The position numbers and the translations under genes were made by a program. From Edaphobacter acidisoli (lineage in GTDB: Bacteria; Acidobacteriota; Terriglobia; Terriglobales; Acidobacteriaceae): a stretch of DNA of 64,000 nucleotides. Within the stretch, counting starts at the first letter, position 1, and each line of letters starts with the position of its first letter. The stretch is taken from assembly GCF_014642855.1 (NCBI RefSeq), contig NZ_BMJB01000003.1:186001-250000 (forward strand), in the 5' to 3' direction. This document shows positions 16,768 to 25,275 of this stretch, piece after piece. The notes below the pieces were generated by a model. It was not told where the DNA came from and made no database searches. It saw nothing but the letters and a program-made list of their open reading frames with translations.

Positions 16768-17998
16768 CATCTGGCTCATCGCCAAGCGCGAGTACCTCGA
16801 GCGCGTCCGCACCAAGTCCTTCATCCTCACCACCATCCTCATCCCGCTGCTCATGGGCGGAGGCATCATCGTCGCCGTCCTCACGCAGGGCAGACCCGAA
16901 ACCACCTCCCGCCTCGCCGTCGTCTCCTCCGACCAGCAGCTCGCCCTCGACCTCCAGACCGAGCTCGAGAGCAACAAAGACAACCACATCACCGTCGACG
17001 TCATCTCGCCGCCTGACTCCACCACCCGCGCGACGCTCAACGGCGAACTGGGCAGCAAAAACCTCGACGGCTATCTCTGGATCACACCCGCAACCACGCC
17101 TGGCGCGCGTCCTGTCTTCAGCTATACCCCGCGCTCCGACCGCGCCTTCGCCACGAAAGAAGATATCAAGGCAGCCCTCCGCAGCGTGCTCATCCGCGAG
17201 CGCCTCACCCACCAGGGCATGGTCGCCTCCGACGTCACCGCGCTCATGCAGCCTGTCCAGCTCGACACCACGCAGGCCAGCAAGAACGCAGCCTCCACCT
17301 CCAGCTACATCACCGTCATCATCCTCTTCTTCCTGATGTACTTCGTCATCATGCTCTACGGCATGAACGTCGCCCGCTCCATCATCGAAGAGAAAACCTC
17401 GCGCGTCTTTGAAGTCCTCCTCGCCACCATCACCTCCGGCGAGATTATGGCCGGCAAGATGCTCGGCGTCGGAGCCGTCGGTCTCACTCAGGTCTTCATC
17501 TGGCTCGGCGCGGCCCTCTTGCTCACAGGCGTAGCAGCCGTCCAGGCAATGGCGGGAGGCCAGCTTCACCTCGCTCTCAACGCCGCCGAGATCATCTTCT
17601 TCTTCGTCTTCTTCATCCTCGGCTTCCTCCTCTATGCCAGCATCGCCGCCGCACTCGGCGCCATGACCAACTCCGAGCAGGAGCTCCAGCAGCTCAACAT
17701 GGTCCTCGTCCTTCCGCTCGCTGCCTGCTTCTTTGCCATGGGGCTCGTCGTTACGAACCCCAATTCAGCTCTTTCCATCATCCTTTCGCTCGTCCCCTTC
17801 ATGACGCCGCTGATCATGTATCTGCGCATCTCGATCGCCGCGGTGCCCATGTGGCAGATCGGGTTGTCCATCGGTCTCATGCTGGTCTCGATCTACGTCG
17901 TGCTCTGGATCGCCAGCCGCATCTACCGTATCGGCATCCTCATGTACGGCAAAAAGCCCAATCTCCCCGAGATCCTCCGCTGGCTCAAATACAGCTAG
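16760..17998 (+). CDS. ABC-2 type permease (NatB-like)
   Basis: 412 residues from ATG 16760, just after the GGGGGAGG Shine-Dalgarno. The same frame is open upstream, but that part overlaps the ATPase out of frame and is not coding. An N-terminal membrane segment (SFILTTILIPLLMGGGIIVAVL) is followed by a large extracytoplasmic loop with Ser/Thr/Asn-rich sequence, then a five- or six-helix core (ITVIILFFLMYFVIMLYGMN, SRVFEVLLATITSGEIMAGK). The latter motif marks ABC-2/NatB permeases. It pairs with the ATPase before it. Confidence 0.93.
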   Translation: MHNIWLIAKREYLERVRTKSFILTTILIPLLMGGGIIVAVLTQGRPETTSRLAVVSSDQQLALDLQTELESNKDNHITVDVISPPDSTTRATLNGELGSKNLDGYLWITPATTPGARPVFSYTPRSDRAFATKEDIKAALRSVLIRERLTHQGMVASDVTALMQPVQLDTTQASKNAASTSSYITVIILFFLMYFVIMLYGMNVARSIIEEKTSRVFEVLLATITSGEIMAGKMLGVGAVGLTQVFIWLGAALLLTGVAAVQAMAGGQLHLALNAAEIIFFFVFFILGFLLYASIAAALGAMTNSEQELQQLNMVLVLPLAACFFAMGLVVTNPNSALSIILSLVPFMTPLIMYLRISIAAVPMWQIGLSIGLMLVSIYVVLWIASRIYRIGILMYGKKPNLPEILRWLKYS

Positions 17999-18021
17999 GG
18001 CGAGCAGGTAAACTCATCTTC

Positions 18022-18648
18022 GTGCCCCAGACCTTCACGCCGAAGCAGCGCCTCGCACTCGCCATTGTCCCGCGCGTTGCGAGCTTCGTCATCCGCTGCC
18101 TCGGCATGACGCTCCGCTACCGCGACGTCTGCCATCCCGGCCCATTTCCCGGTTACGACACACCGCCCCCTGGAGTCTTCGCCTTCTGGCACTCGTGCCT
18201 GCTCACCTGTGCCTGGCGCTTCCGCAACCGCAAAGTCGCCGTCCTCATCAGCCAAAGCTACGATGGCGAGCTCATCGCCCGCACCGTCGAGCGCCTCGGC
18301 TTCATCGCCATCCGCGGCTCCAGCTCACGCGACGGCTCCGTCGGCCTCCGCAACCTCCAACGCGCCTATCTCGAAGGACACTTCTGCGCCATCACAGCCG
18401 ACGGTCCTCGCGGCCCCGCCGAGATCGCCAAACCCGGGGTCACGCAACTCGGAAAACTCGTGAACAGCAACATCATCACATTCCACGCCCACCCCGACCG
18501 CGCGTGGCAGCTCCGCTCCTGGGACCAATTCCTCATCCCCAAGCCCTTCTCCCGCGTCACCATTGGCTGGATACTCGACGTGCCCGCTGAACAACCCGCC
18601 GTCCAGTCCGCCCTCAATCAAGCCGTCAAACTCTCCCGGCAAAAATAA
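18022..18648 (+). CDS. DUF374/LPLAT-family acyltransferase-like protein
   Basis: 208 residues from GTG 18022, 23 bases after the permease stop. The DUF374 family belongs to the lysophospholipid/lipid A acyltransferase superfamily. Visible motifs are FAFWHSCLL (catalytic-like HxxxxL), VLISQSYDGELIARTVERLG, GSSSRDGS, and AITADGPRGPAEIAKPGV. The frame extends upstream into natB, but the first good start after the natB stop is this GTG. It probably adds an acyl chain to an envelope lipid and may be co-transcribed with the exporter. Confidence 0.85.
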   Translation: MPQTFTPKQRLALAIVPRVASFVIRCLGMTLRYRDVCHPGPFPGYDTPPPGVFAFWHSCLLTCAWRFRNRKVAVLISQSYDGELIARTVERLGFIAIRGSSSRDGSVGLRNLQRAYLEGHFCAITADGPRGPAEIAKPGVTQLGKLVNSNIITFHAHPDRAWQLRSWDQFLIPKPFSRVTIGWILDVPAEQPAVQSALNQAVKLSRQK

Positions 18649-18675
18649 TTCACGCACCACAAGCAAAAAGGGACG

Positions 18676-19818
18676 CTAGTGCGTCAACGCAATGGCTACC
18701 GGATTTGCGGGGTCAGTATCTGTCGCGATGCTAGTCGCCGAAACGAGCTTACCGGGAGTTGTTGTGTCGAAGCTGTACATGGTCAAATCGGGCGACCCTC
18801 CATTAGCTGCGGCCAGCAAATACTTGCCAGAAGAATCAACACCGATGGCTGTAACCTGCTGGCCGCTTGAGTAAGGCGAGCCCGTCAACTGCGTCAGCGC
18901 GGCGTTGGTCCCAATAGAGTAGCCGGAGATCGTCGAATCGGCACGATTCGCCGCATAAACATTCGTTCCCGCCTTGCTGAGCACAATGGAGTACGTTTGC
19001 GTGCCTGCCGCGAATGGCGAACCCGTAACCGAAGTAAGCTTTCCGCCATTGCCGATCGAGTAAACAGCCACGCCAGGGCCAACGCCGCTGCGGGCGACGT
19101 AGAGATAGGTTGTGCCGCTATCGACGGCGAGCGCGTTGTCACTGGTAACAGTCGTTGGGTTAAGCGATTGGCTGTAGGTCGTCACGCCGGTTGAGGTGTT
19201 GAAGTTGAAGACAGCATCCCCTGCCGTACCAAGCGCCGCAAAAATCAGTGAGCCGTTGGGTGCAACACGCACCATACGCGGAACCCAGGTTGTGCCTGTA
19301 GCAACGGGGTACGTTACAGTGGCGGCAAGTGTGAGACCTCCCGTAGAGGTGTTGATCTCATAGACGTCGAGCACTTGCTGGATGCCATCGAGACCGATGA
19401 GCCAGTTACCATCCGGCGAGACATCGAGCGAGACGACAGTCGCGATGGCCGCCGTGCCACCTCCGGATGGAGTCGTCAACGAGCCATTCGAATTGATCGT
19501 ATACGCATTGATGCTGGAGGGGCCAGCAACGTAGAGGAAGCTGTTCGAGGGCGTAATGGCAAGGGCCGTCGGCGAATAACCGAGTGTGAGCGGTGAGCTC
19601 GGCACCTTTGTCAGCGTGTTCGTGCCGATGGCGAAACCGCCAATAGAGTTTCGCCCCGCGTTGGCAACGTAGACGTAATTTCCAGTCGAGCCCCCGCCAC
19701 CTCCTCCGCTGTTGGGCAACGGAGGAAAGAAGCCGCCGCAGCCCATCAAAGCTGGCAATAAAGCGGCAAACACTGCCTCCATCGCCCACCGCAAGGTCAT
19801 TCGTTGTCGCTCGGTCAT
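18676..19818 (-). CDS. Beta-propeller (YncE/lactonase-like) lipoprotein
   Basis: 380 residues from ATG 19818, preceded by GAGG. The N-terminus is a lipoprotein signal (AALLPALMGCGGFF), then a Gly-rich linker, then seven-bladed propeller repeats of the type NYVYVANAGRNSIGGF, FLYVAGPSSINAY, YLYVARSGVGPGVAVY and NVYAANRADSTISGYSI. This family is very common in Acidobacteria; its function is unknown. Lactonase activity should not be assumed. It is divergent from the M28 peptidase with a 48-base gap, so the two promoters overlap. Confidence 0.88.
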   Translation of the reverse strand: MTERQRMTLRWAMEAVFAALLPALMGCGGFFPPLPNSGGGGGGSTGNYVYVANAGRNSIGGFAIGTNTLTKVPSSPLTLGYSPTALAITPSNSFLYVAGPSSINAYTINSNGSLTTPSGGGTAAIATVVSLDVSPDGNWLIGLDGIQQVLDVYEINTSTGGLTLAATVTYPVATGTTWVPRMVRVAPNGSLIFAALGTAGDAVFNFNTSTGVTTYSQSLNPTTVTSDNALAVDSGTTYLYVARSGVGPGVAVYSIGNGGKLTSVTGSPFAAGTQTYSIVLSKAGTNVYAANRADSTISGYSIGTNAALTQLTGSPYSSGQQVTAIGVDSSGKYLLAAANGGSPDLTMYSFDTTTPGKLVSATSIATDTDPANPVAIALTH

Positions 19819-19853
19819 CTGGCCTCTGTCCAAAGAGTACTGGATTCGTCCTC

Positions 19854-19859
19854 TATAAT
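19854..19859 (+). promoter_or_regulatory. -10 hexamer TATAAT of a leaderless peptidase gene
   Basis: A perfect TATAAT ends seven bases before the ATG at 19867, so transcription should begin at or next to the start codon. No recognisable -35 sequence. Confidence 0.65.
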
Positions 19860-19866
19860 CTGCCCC

Positions 19867-20922
19867 ATGTTCACGCGAAGCAGCACGCGCACGGGATGGC
19901 TGGCCGCATGTGCCTGCCTTATTTTCTTCAATTCCGCACTTGCCCAGGCGGTTCATACATTCGACGCGCCAGCATCGAAAACAGCTTCAACCGATTTCAC
20001 ACTTGACCACATGGTCCGCGCAGACATGGGGTTTCTTGCCGACGATGAGATGCACGGCCGGGGTTCGGCTACACGCGATGAACACATTGCCGCGCTCTTC
20101 GCCGCCTCGCAGTTCCAGGCGCTTGGACTGGAGCCAGGTGGCGACAATGGCACCTTCATCCAGAAAACTGCGCTACCCAATCCGTTGCCGGAACGCGTGC
20201 AACAGCATCTCTCCCATTTCGAGAATACTCCGCGCAAAGAAACATGGAATGCGATCGCGATTCTGCGCGGGACGAGCGAAGCCAATGAAACCGTTCTCCT
20301 GACAGCGCATCTGGACCATCTCGGCATTGGTCCGGCAGCAAACGGCGACAACATCTACAACGGCGCGGACGATGACGCCAGCGGCACCACCGCCGTGCTT
20401 GCTCTCGCGCACATTCTGGCCGCAGGCAAGCGGCCAGCGCGCACCATTGTCTTCGCGCTGTTTGGCTCAGAGGAGATTGGCGGCTTCGGCAACCGTGCTT
20501 TTTTGGCGCATCCGCCAGTGCCACTTAAGAGCATCATCGCCAATTTGGAGTTTGAGATGATCGGTCGTCCCGACCCTGCCGTACCTGAGGACACCTTGTG
20601 GCTAACCGGTTACAAGCGCACTAATCTCGGACCAGAACTGGCCCGCCATGGCGCGCATCTGGTCGCAGATCCGCATCCAGCGCAGCACTTCTTTCGTCGC
20701 TCGGACAACTATGCGTTGGCACAACAGGGAATCATCGCGCAAACAGTCTCAAGCTTCGGGCTACACAAGGACTATCACCAGCCAAGCGACGAGCTTAGCA
20801 AAATCGACTTCAATCACATGGACCGCGCAATTGCATCCATGGTGGAACCGATTCAATGGCTGGCAGGAACGAACTGGAAGCCCGCGTGGGAGCCGCGGCA
20901 GCAGCCTGCGCCCGAGAAGTAG
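19867..20922 (+). CDS. Secreted M28-family zinc metallopeptidase
   Basis: 351 residues. A signal peptide (WLAACACLIFFNSALAQA) is followed by an M28 aminopeptidase domain. Zinc ligands are visible: His in LTAHLDHLG, bridging Asp in NGADDDASGTTAVL, catalytic Glu pair in FGSEEIGGFGN, Asp/Glu in NLEFEMIGR, and the last His in FGLHKDYHQPSDE. It acts in the periplasm or outside, trimming peptides. The start is ATG 19867 rather than an upstream ATG, because the signal peptide begins there and TATAAT precedes it by seven bases. Confidence 0.93.
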   Translation: MFTRSSTRTGWLAACACLIFFNSALAQAVHTFDAPASKTASTDFTLDHMVRADMGFLADDEMHGRGSATRDEHIAALFAASQFQALGLEPGGDNGTFIQKTALPNPLPERVQQHLSHFENTPRKETWNAIAILRGTSEANETVLLTAHLDHLGIGPAANGDNIYNGADDDASGTTAVLALAHILAAGKRPARTIVFALFGSEEIGGFGNRAFLAHPPVPLKSIIANLEFEMIGRPDPAVPEDTLWLTGYKRTNLGPELARHGAHLVADPHPAQHFFRRSDNYALAQQGIIAQTVSSFGLHKDYHQPSDELSKIDFNHMDRAIASMVEPIQWLAGTNWKPAWEPRQQPAPEK

Positions 20923-21075
20923 AAGCTCCCAGAACGCTTCCTGGTAGCTGTCTCGAAGTTCGTGCGATAAGTTCGCAGATCAAGCCGCAGGTCCTTCGAC
21001 TCCGTGTCGCAAAAAATGCGCCAGTCACAACTCAGGATGACACTTCCATTTGCAGTCGAACTTAGGCTCAGGATA

Positions 21076-22719
21076 CTAGACAGTTGGGCAACCCCACTGG
21101 TCATAGATTGGGCCACTCTTCAATAGCACGTGGGACTGGGAGAAGCCCAGACGGATGGAATCGGGAAAGAGAAAGGGGCTTGTCGATGCCGGAAGTGCTG
21201 CCGGCAAGAGGGTGGAGAAGGGCACTTCGCCGTGAGGGACAAGCCAGATGTCCTGGCAACCCAGGATTCTCTCGACAACGTTGCTGGGAACTGCGAGTCC
21301 TTCACGGGCGGCCTCAAAGACCGCGTTCGCGTCGAAGAAATCGTCTTGCCCTCGCAGAGGAAGCATAAAACGGAGGTCACTGCGGTAGTCGTCCGCACTC
21401 TCGCCATATCCCATCTCAATATTCCGTCCTAACAGTGGATGCGCCGTTATCCGGTCGATTGCATCGCCAGCTGCGATCTCTTCCGCGCGCTGTTCTGCCT
21501 GATCTTTGCGGTGAACGTTTCGAAAGTCGCGAAAACCATAGCGGGCCGTCACGACGGTTGCGGCGAGAACAATGGCTGTGATCACAATGCCTGGACAATC
21601 CGGAACCGTTCCCGTCTTGCCTCGAGAGGCAGGCGCAGCAGCCTGTAAAGGGTGAGCTTCCGCCTCCTGTTCCGAAGCGTCATACGCAGCCCAGAGGAGG
21701 AGAAAGGGGATCATGGGCCATATGTGCCAAGCACCTGCGCCGTGCTTTGAGCCTGTGACAATGCAACCGACCAGAGCGATGATGCCGAACACGGCAAGAG
21801 GAGCATGGACCCTTCGCCTGCGGCTTGTCCCGGCACTGAAGACCAGAAGTAGGACCGCCGGAAGAGCCAGAAGAGCAGACGCAAGCAAAGAACTGATGAG
21901 AGACTCGGCTACAAAGGGACGATGATCGGAACGAACCAACCAGATTAGATAGGTCTGCAACGAAATACCACGCAGAAGATAGACCGAGAACACTCCCATT
22001 GCTGTAATCAGAGCTGAAGACACGAGAGCGCGGCGTCCATGTTTGCGGTAAAGAATGACCAGGAGCAGCAAAACCACGGGCGCTACGGTGGGTTTGAAGC
22101 CAATGGCGATAGCGCCGAAGACTCCTGAAAATGCTGCCGCCTCCACCCAGTTGCGAGACAACGCGCTCAGCAGAGCTACGCAGACGGAGAACAACATCCA
22201 GGAATCGCCACGCATCCCCAGGAGCGCAGGCCCGACAGCAAGTAGTGTGGCGGTTGCAACCGAAAGCAGACCGAGCGCAGTCTGCCAGGCGATCCTCTTG
22301 CGAAGGATGAGGAAGAGAACAAGAAGCGTTGCGAGGTTGACGGCCAGGATGCCCACGCGTATTGCGGGGAGGGGATGGTGAAAGAGAGCGAGAAAAGGGA
22401 CAAAGATCAGATAGGTCACGGGCCCGTAAACCAGGGCATACAAGTCAGCAGCTGCCGGGGAGGGATACATGGGCTCGCCATGCATGTAGGCCGCGGCGAT
22501 CGCAATGATGTGCCGCTCGTCGTGCCAGAAGCTTCTCGTATGAGAGACGTTGGCGATATTAACCTGCAGGAAGACCAGAACGCTAACTGCTCCCCCGAGC
22601 AGTGTGAGGCGACGGAACCAAAGCTGGTCCCACGCTTGCAGCCGAATAAGCAACGGGAGTGCGAACGCAAAGAGGATCAGAAAGAGGAGTGTGGGGTCCT
22701 CCAGAATTGCGTCACGCAT
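21076..22719 (-). CDS. Polytopic GT-C-like membrane protein
   Basis: 547 residues with about ten to twelve transmembrane helices, beginning TLLFLILFAFALPLLIRL. The first extracytoplasmic loop has an acidic motif (SFWHDERHIIAIAAAYMHG) like the DE/DD motif of GT-C glycosyltransferases using polyprenyl-phosphate sugars. The C-terminus is a soluble domain (DRITAHPLLGRNIEMGYGESADDYRSDL; start and end of a longer run omitted). GAGGAG precedes the ATG. The donor and acceptor cannot be told; a lipid- or cell-envelope-linked glycan role is an inference. No O-antigen cluster surrounds it. Confidence 0.7.
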   Translation of the reverse strand: MRDAILEDPTLLFLILFAFALPLLIRLQAWDQLWFRRLTLLGGAVSVLVFLQVNIANVSHTRSFWHDERHIIAIAAAYMHGEPMYPSPAAADLYALVYGPVTYLIFVPFLALFHHPLPAIRVGILAVNLATLLVLFLILRKRIAWQTALGLLSVATATLLAVGPALLGMRGDSWMLFSVCVALLSALSRNWVEAAAFSGVFGAIAIGFKPTVAPVVLLLLVILYRKHGRRALVSSALITAMGVFSVYLLRGISLQTYLIWLVRSDHRPFVAESLISSLLASALLALPAVLLLVFSAGTSRRRRVHAPLAVFGIIALVGCIVTGSKHGAGAWHIWPMIPFLLLWAAYDASEQEAEAHPLQAAAPASRGKTGTVPDCPGIVITAIVLAATVVTARYGFRDFRNVHRKDQAEQRAEEIAAGDAIDRITAHPLLGRNIEMGYGESADDYRSDLRFMLPLRGQDDFFDANAVFEAAREGLAVPSNVVERILGCQDIWLVPHGEVPFSTLLPAALPASTSPFLFPDSIRLGFSQSHVLLKSGPIYDQWGCPTV

Positions 22720-22774
22720 GAAAGCTCCTCAAGGATTGTTCTGTCCACCATAGTATGGGTTTGAGCGATGCATT

Positions 22775-23212
22775 TCAGTTCAATCGTTCACGCTCTGGCT
22801 TACCGAAGCGAGCATCTAGCGGCTTGCGGCCCGCGAAGCCATCTTCTTCCGTATGCCAGTATCCAATCTCTTTTTCGCCAAGCTTCCAGCAGAGTAGCAC
22901 CGTCTTGCCGTCGATGATGCAGGGGAAGTCGAGCAGGCCTTTTTCAAGGTCCTTGACCTGCACGCCAATGGCATCGAATTCAGCCATGGTGTCTTTTGCT
23001 TCCTGCATCGCCTTTTCGCGTTCTGCACGGCGCTGGGCAGCTCGCCGGATATCGACGAGCAGGCCACCTGAGAGGAATATCTTCTGCGAGAGCGCCTGCA
23101 TTCTCAATTCGATCTCAGCAGCGAGTGTGGCTGCCTTCTGTGCCTTCTTCAAAAGCGCTTCGACTACTGGCAGCAGTGTCTGCGCCTCGCTCCATGTGAA
23201 CGTCTTGCTCAA
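22775..23212 (-). CDS. DUF2203 family protein
   Basis: 145 residues. The start is TTG 23212, overlapping the nadA stop by 4 bases (TTGA), with GGAG eight bases upstream. DUF2203 features are the opening FTWSEAQTLLPVVEALL, a long helical coiled region (KKAQKAATLAAEIELRMQAL), and the C-terminal LDFPCIIDGKTVLLCWKLGE with GYWHTEEDGFAGRKPL. Its function is unknown in the family. Translational coupling to nadA places it in the same NAD-regulated operon. Confidence 0.87.
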   Translation of the reverse strand: MSKTFTWSEAQTLLPVVEALLKKAQKAATLAAEIELRMQALSQKIFLSGGLLVDIRRAAQRRAEREKAMQEAKDTMAEFDAIGVQVKDLEKGLLDFPCIIDGKTVLLCWKLGEKEIGYWHTEEDGFAGRKPLDARFGKPERERLN

Positions 23213-24375
23213 ACTTTGATCTCCAGCATGCGGTCGAGCGCGACACGCGACCACTGCTTTACATCTTCATCTACTTTGATGCGGTTGACCACCCGGCCTT
23301 CAACCAGGTTTTCAAGTGCCCAGGCAAGATGCTGTGGCGAGATGCGATACATCGTGGTGCAAAGGCAACCAGCATCGTCGAGCGTAATGACTCGCTTACC
23401 CAGTGGGGCAAAGCGCTTGGCGAGGCGGTTGACAAGATGGATCTCCGTGCCAACAGCGAAACTTGTGCCCACCGGTGCATCTTCGATGACGCTGATGATG
23501 CGCTCAGTCGAGCCAATGGCGTCGGCCTTTTGGCAAACCTCCCAGCGACACTCCGGATGCACGATGACCTGCATGCCCGGCTCCTCGCGACGGACACGGT
23601 CAACGTGCTCAGGCAGGAAGCGTTGGTGCACAGAGCAGTGACCTTTCCACAAAATAACCTTAGCGGCACGCAGCCGGTCGGGCGTAACACCACCATTGAT
23701 CTGATACGGATCCCAAACCACCATCTCGCTGAGAGGAATACCCATGGCGAAAGCAGTGTTACGGCCCAGGTGCTGATCAGGAAGAAAGAGAATTTTTTCG
23801 GCGCGAGCGAAGGCCCACTCGAATGCCCCGCGCGCGTTGGATGAGGTACAGACGAGCCCACCACGCTCGCCGCAGAAGGCTTTGATCGCGGCTGCCGAGT
23901 TCATGTAGGTCAACGGCACCAGTCCAGCCTTGCCCGAGCCCTCTTTGCTCGCGACGATTCCCTGCCGCTCCAACGCATCCCAGCAGTCTTCGACCTGGCC
24001 GATCTCAGCCATGTCCGCCATAGAGCAGCCAGCGTTGAGGTCGGGCAGGATGACCTGCTGCCACGGCTGGGCGAGGACGTCGGCGGTCTCGGCCATGAAG
24101 TGCACGCCGCAGAAGATCATGTACTTCGAATTCGTCTCGGAAGCGACCTTCGAGAGTTTGTAGCTGTCACCCGTGTAGTCCGCGAAGCGGATAACCTCGT
24201 CACGCTGGTAGTGGTGACCGAGGAGCACGACGTCGGTGCCAAGCGTGGCACGGGCGCGCGCGATGCGGTCGTCCATCGTGTGGTCAGGTTGTGCGAGATA
24301 GTTGTCGAGCGAGCACGATGCTGCTGACGCTGGCTCCGCGGCGATTGCCGGGGCTTCTTCAATGAGTCCGTTCAC
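23209..24375 (-). CDS. nadA: Quinolinate synthase NadA
   Basis: A 388-residue [4Fe-4S] enzyme condensing iminoaspartate with dihydroxyacetone phosphate to quinolinate in de novo NAD synthesis. Family motifs are VVLLGHHYQRDEVI, GDSYKLSKVA, FCGVHFMAETADVL, CSMADMA, TYMNSAAAIKAFCG, CTSSNA, FLPDQHLGRNTA, HPECRWEVCQKAD and CLCTTMYRI. The Cys in CSMADMA, HPECRW and CLCTTM include the expected cluster ligands. The start is GTG 24375 with GGCGGAG before it. A tandem NAD+-I riboswitch lies in the leader. The partner nadB is 6.5 kb away. Confidence 0.98.
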   Translation of the reverse strand: MNGLIEEAPAIAAEPASAASCSLDNYLAQPDHTMDDRIARARATLGTDVVLLGHHYQRDEVIRFADYTGDSYKLSKVASETNSKYMIFCGVHFMAETADVLAQPWQQVILPDLNAGCSMADMAEIGQVEDCWDALERQGIVASKEGSGKAGLVPLTYMNSAAAIKAFCGERGGLVCTSSNARGAFEWAFARAEKILFLPDQHLGRNTAFAMGIPLSEMVVWDPYQINGGVTPDRLRAAKVILWKGHCSVHQRFLPEHVDRVRREEPGMQVIVHPECRWEVCQKADAIGSTERIISVIEDAPVGTSFAVGTEIHLVNRLAKRFAPLGKRVITLDDAGCLCTTMYRISPQHLAWALENLVEGRVVNRIKVDEDVKQWSRVALDRMLEIKV

Positions 24376-24413
24376 TGTACTCCGCCTTCAGTCTCATCGG
24401 GGTCGCAAGGCAC

Positions 24414-24539
24414 GGCTTGCCACCGTGATGCCTATTCGCCCCAGAGACGGGGATGTTGAAAGCAAACTGCCTAAGGTTGCAGTGGACTCGCTGTGCCGGC
24501 CTGGATGGCCATTACCCGTCCACGGGGGTGTTGCAACCC
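24414..24539 (-). promoter_or_regulatory. NAD+-I (nadA motif) riboswitch, two tandem domains
   Basis: Upstream of nadA on the minus strand are two similar folds. Domain 1 (24538-24475) is closed by GGTTGCA/TGCAACC and carries CAACACCCCCGTGGAC, a GGCC hairpin, then CAGCGAGTCCAC. Domain 2 (about 24468-24414) carries CAACATCCCCGTCTCTGGGG, GCGAATAGGC and CACGG. These match the CAACAnCCCCGU...GGC...GCGA pattern of the nadA motif as I recall it, an NAD+-binding RNA reported upstream of nadA in Acidobacteria. The segment from domain 2 to GTG 24375 (about 40 bases) would hold the expression platform over the GGCGGAG ribosome site. Exact outer boundaries are approximate. Confidence 0.85.
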
Positions 24540-24689
24540 GTCTTCTTCTGCCGATAGCACTTGGCTCCCGGCTGTTCATTTAGACGAAATCCGCACCAGG
24601 AAAGATACAGATTCTCGTCCAATTTCCGTAGCTGCCGTTTCGCTTGCTACACCATTCATTTTACATCAGCATGAACATCTGCCATCCAT

Positions 24690-24718
24690 TTGTTAGGCTC
24701 CCGCGTAAGCCTTATGAT
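24690..24718 (+). promoter_or_regulatory. Promoter of the tat operon
   Basis: TTGTTA (24690-24695), a 17-base spacer, and TATGAT (24713-24718), followed by the tatA/B-like ATG at 24730 with AGCAGG between. One of the clearest sigma-70-type promoters in the window. Confidence 0.7.
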
Positions 24719-24729
24719 GAAAAGCAGGT

Positions 24730-25275
24730 ATGCCCAGTTTCTCCGACAGCGTATTCATCTTTTTCATCGCACTGCTGATCTTCGGCCCGAAGAAGCTGCC
24801 TGAGCTTGCGCGCCAGCTAGGCAAACTGATGGCGGAGTTCCGCCGCGCTTCGAACGAGTTCCGCATGCAGATGGAAGATGAGCTGCGACTAGCGGAGCAG
24901 GCTGAACAGCAAAAGAAGATTGCTGCAATGGAAACCGCTGCTCCTCCGCAGGCCGCACTCGCGAGTGAGACGGAGAACACAATTGCTCCACCCCACGAAG
25001 AGGAGCCCATCGAGCGGCACCCGCATGACCAGATTTACGACGAGCCTGCGCCTGAGCCACAGCCGATTGCTTCGTCCGGCGAGCTCAACATGATGCCGCC
25101 TGAGACCGGTCTGCCAGTGGCAAGCTCATCTGCTTCTTCCGTGTCGCAAGCGTTCAGCTCCATCCCGCAGGCTCCCGACCCTACGATGAATCCGGCCACC
25201 TTCTCTGATTCGCCCTCGGCCGTCGAGCGCGAGAATGATTCACCCGAACCCGCGACCGAGGCCCTGCATGGCTGA
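24730..25275 (+). CDS. TatA/TatB-family translocase subunit
   Basis: 181 residues. One N-terminal helix (SVFIFFIALLIFGPKKLPEL) with the FGPKKLPE hinge is followed by an amphipathic helix (RQLGKLMAEFRRASNEFR) and a long acidic/Pro-rich tail (about 60-181). The long tail and the position directly before tatC favour a TatB role, but the sequence does not settle TatA versus TatB. It overlaps tatC by 8 bases. It forms the twin-arginine export complex at the inner membrane; the Tat-signal GH127 at 7.2 kb is a likely client. Confidence 0.93.
   Translation: MPSFSDSVFIFFIALLIFGPKKLPELARQLGKLMAEFRRASNEFRMQMEDELRLAEQAEQQKKIAAMETAAPPQAALASETENTIAPPHEEEPIERHPHDQIYDEPAPEPQPIASSGELNMMPPETGLPVASSSASSVSQAFSSIPQAPDPTMNPATFSDSPSAVERENDSPEPATEALHG

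Noticed and set aside
19819..19956. Upstream extension of the beta-propeller gene
   Set aside because: It overlaps the divergent peptidase start, lacks a signal peptide, and the lipoprotein signal begins after ATG 19818.
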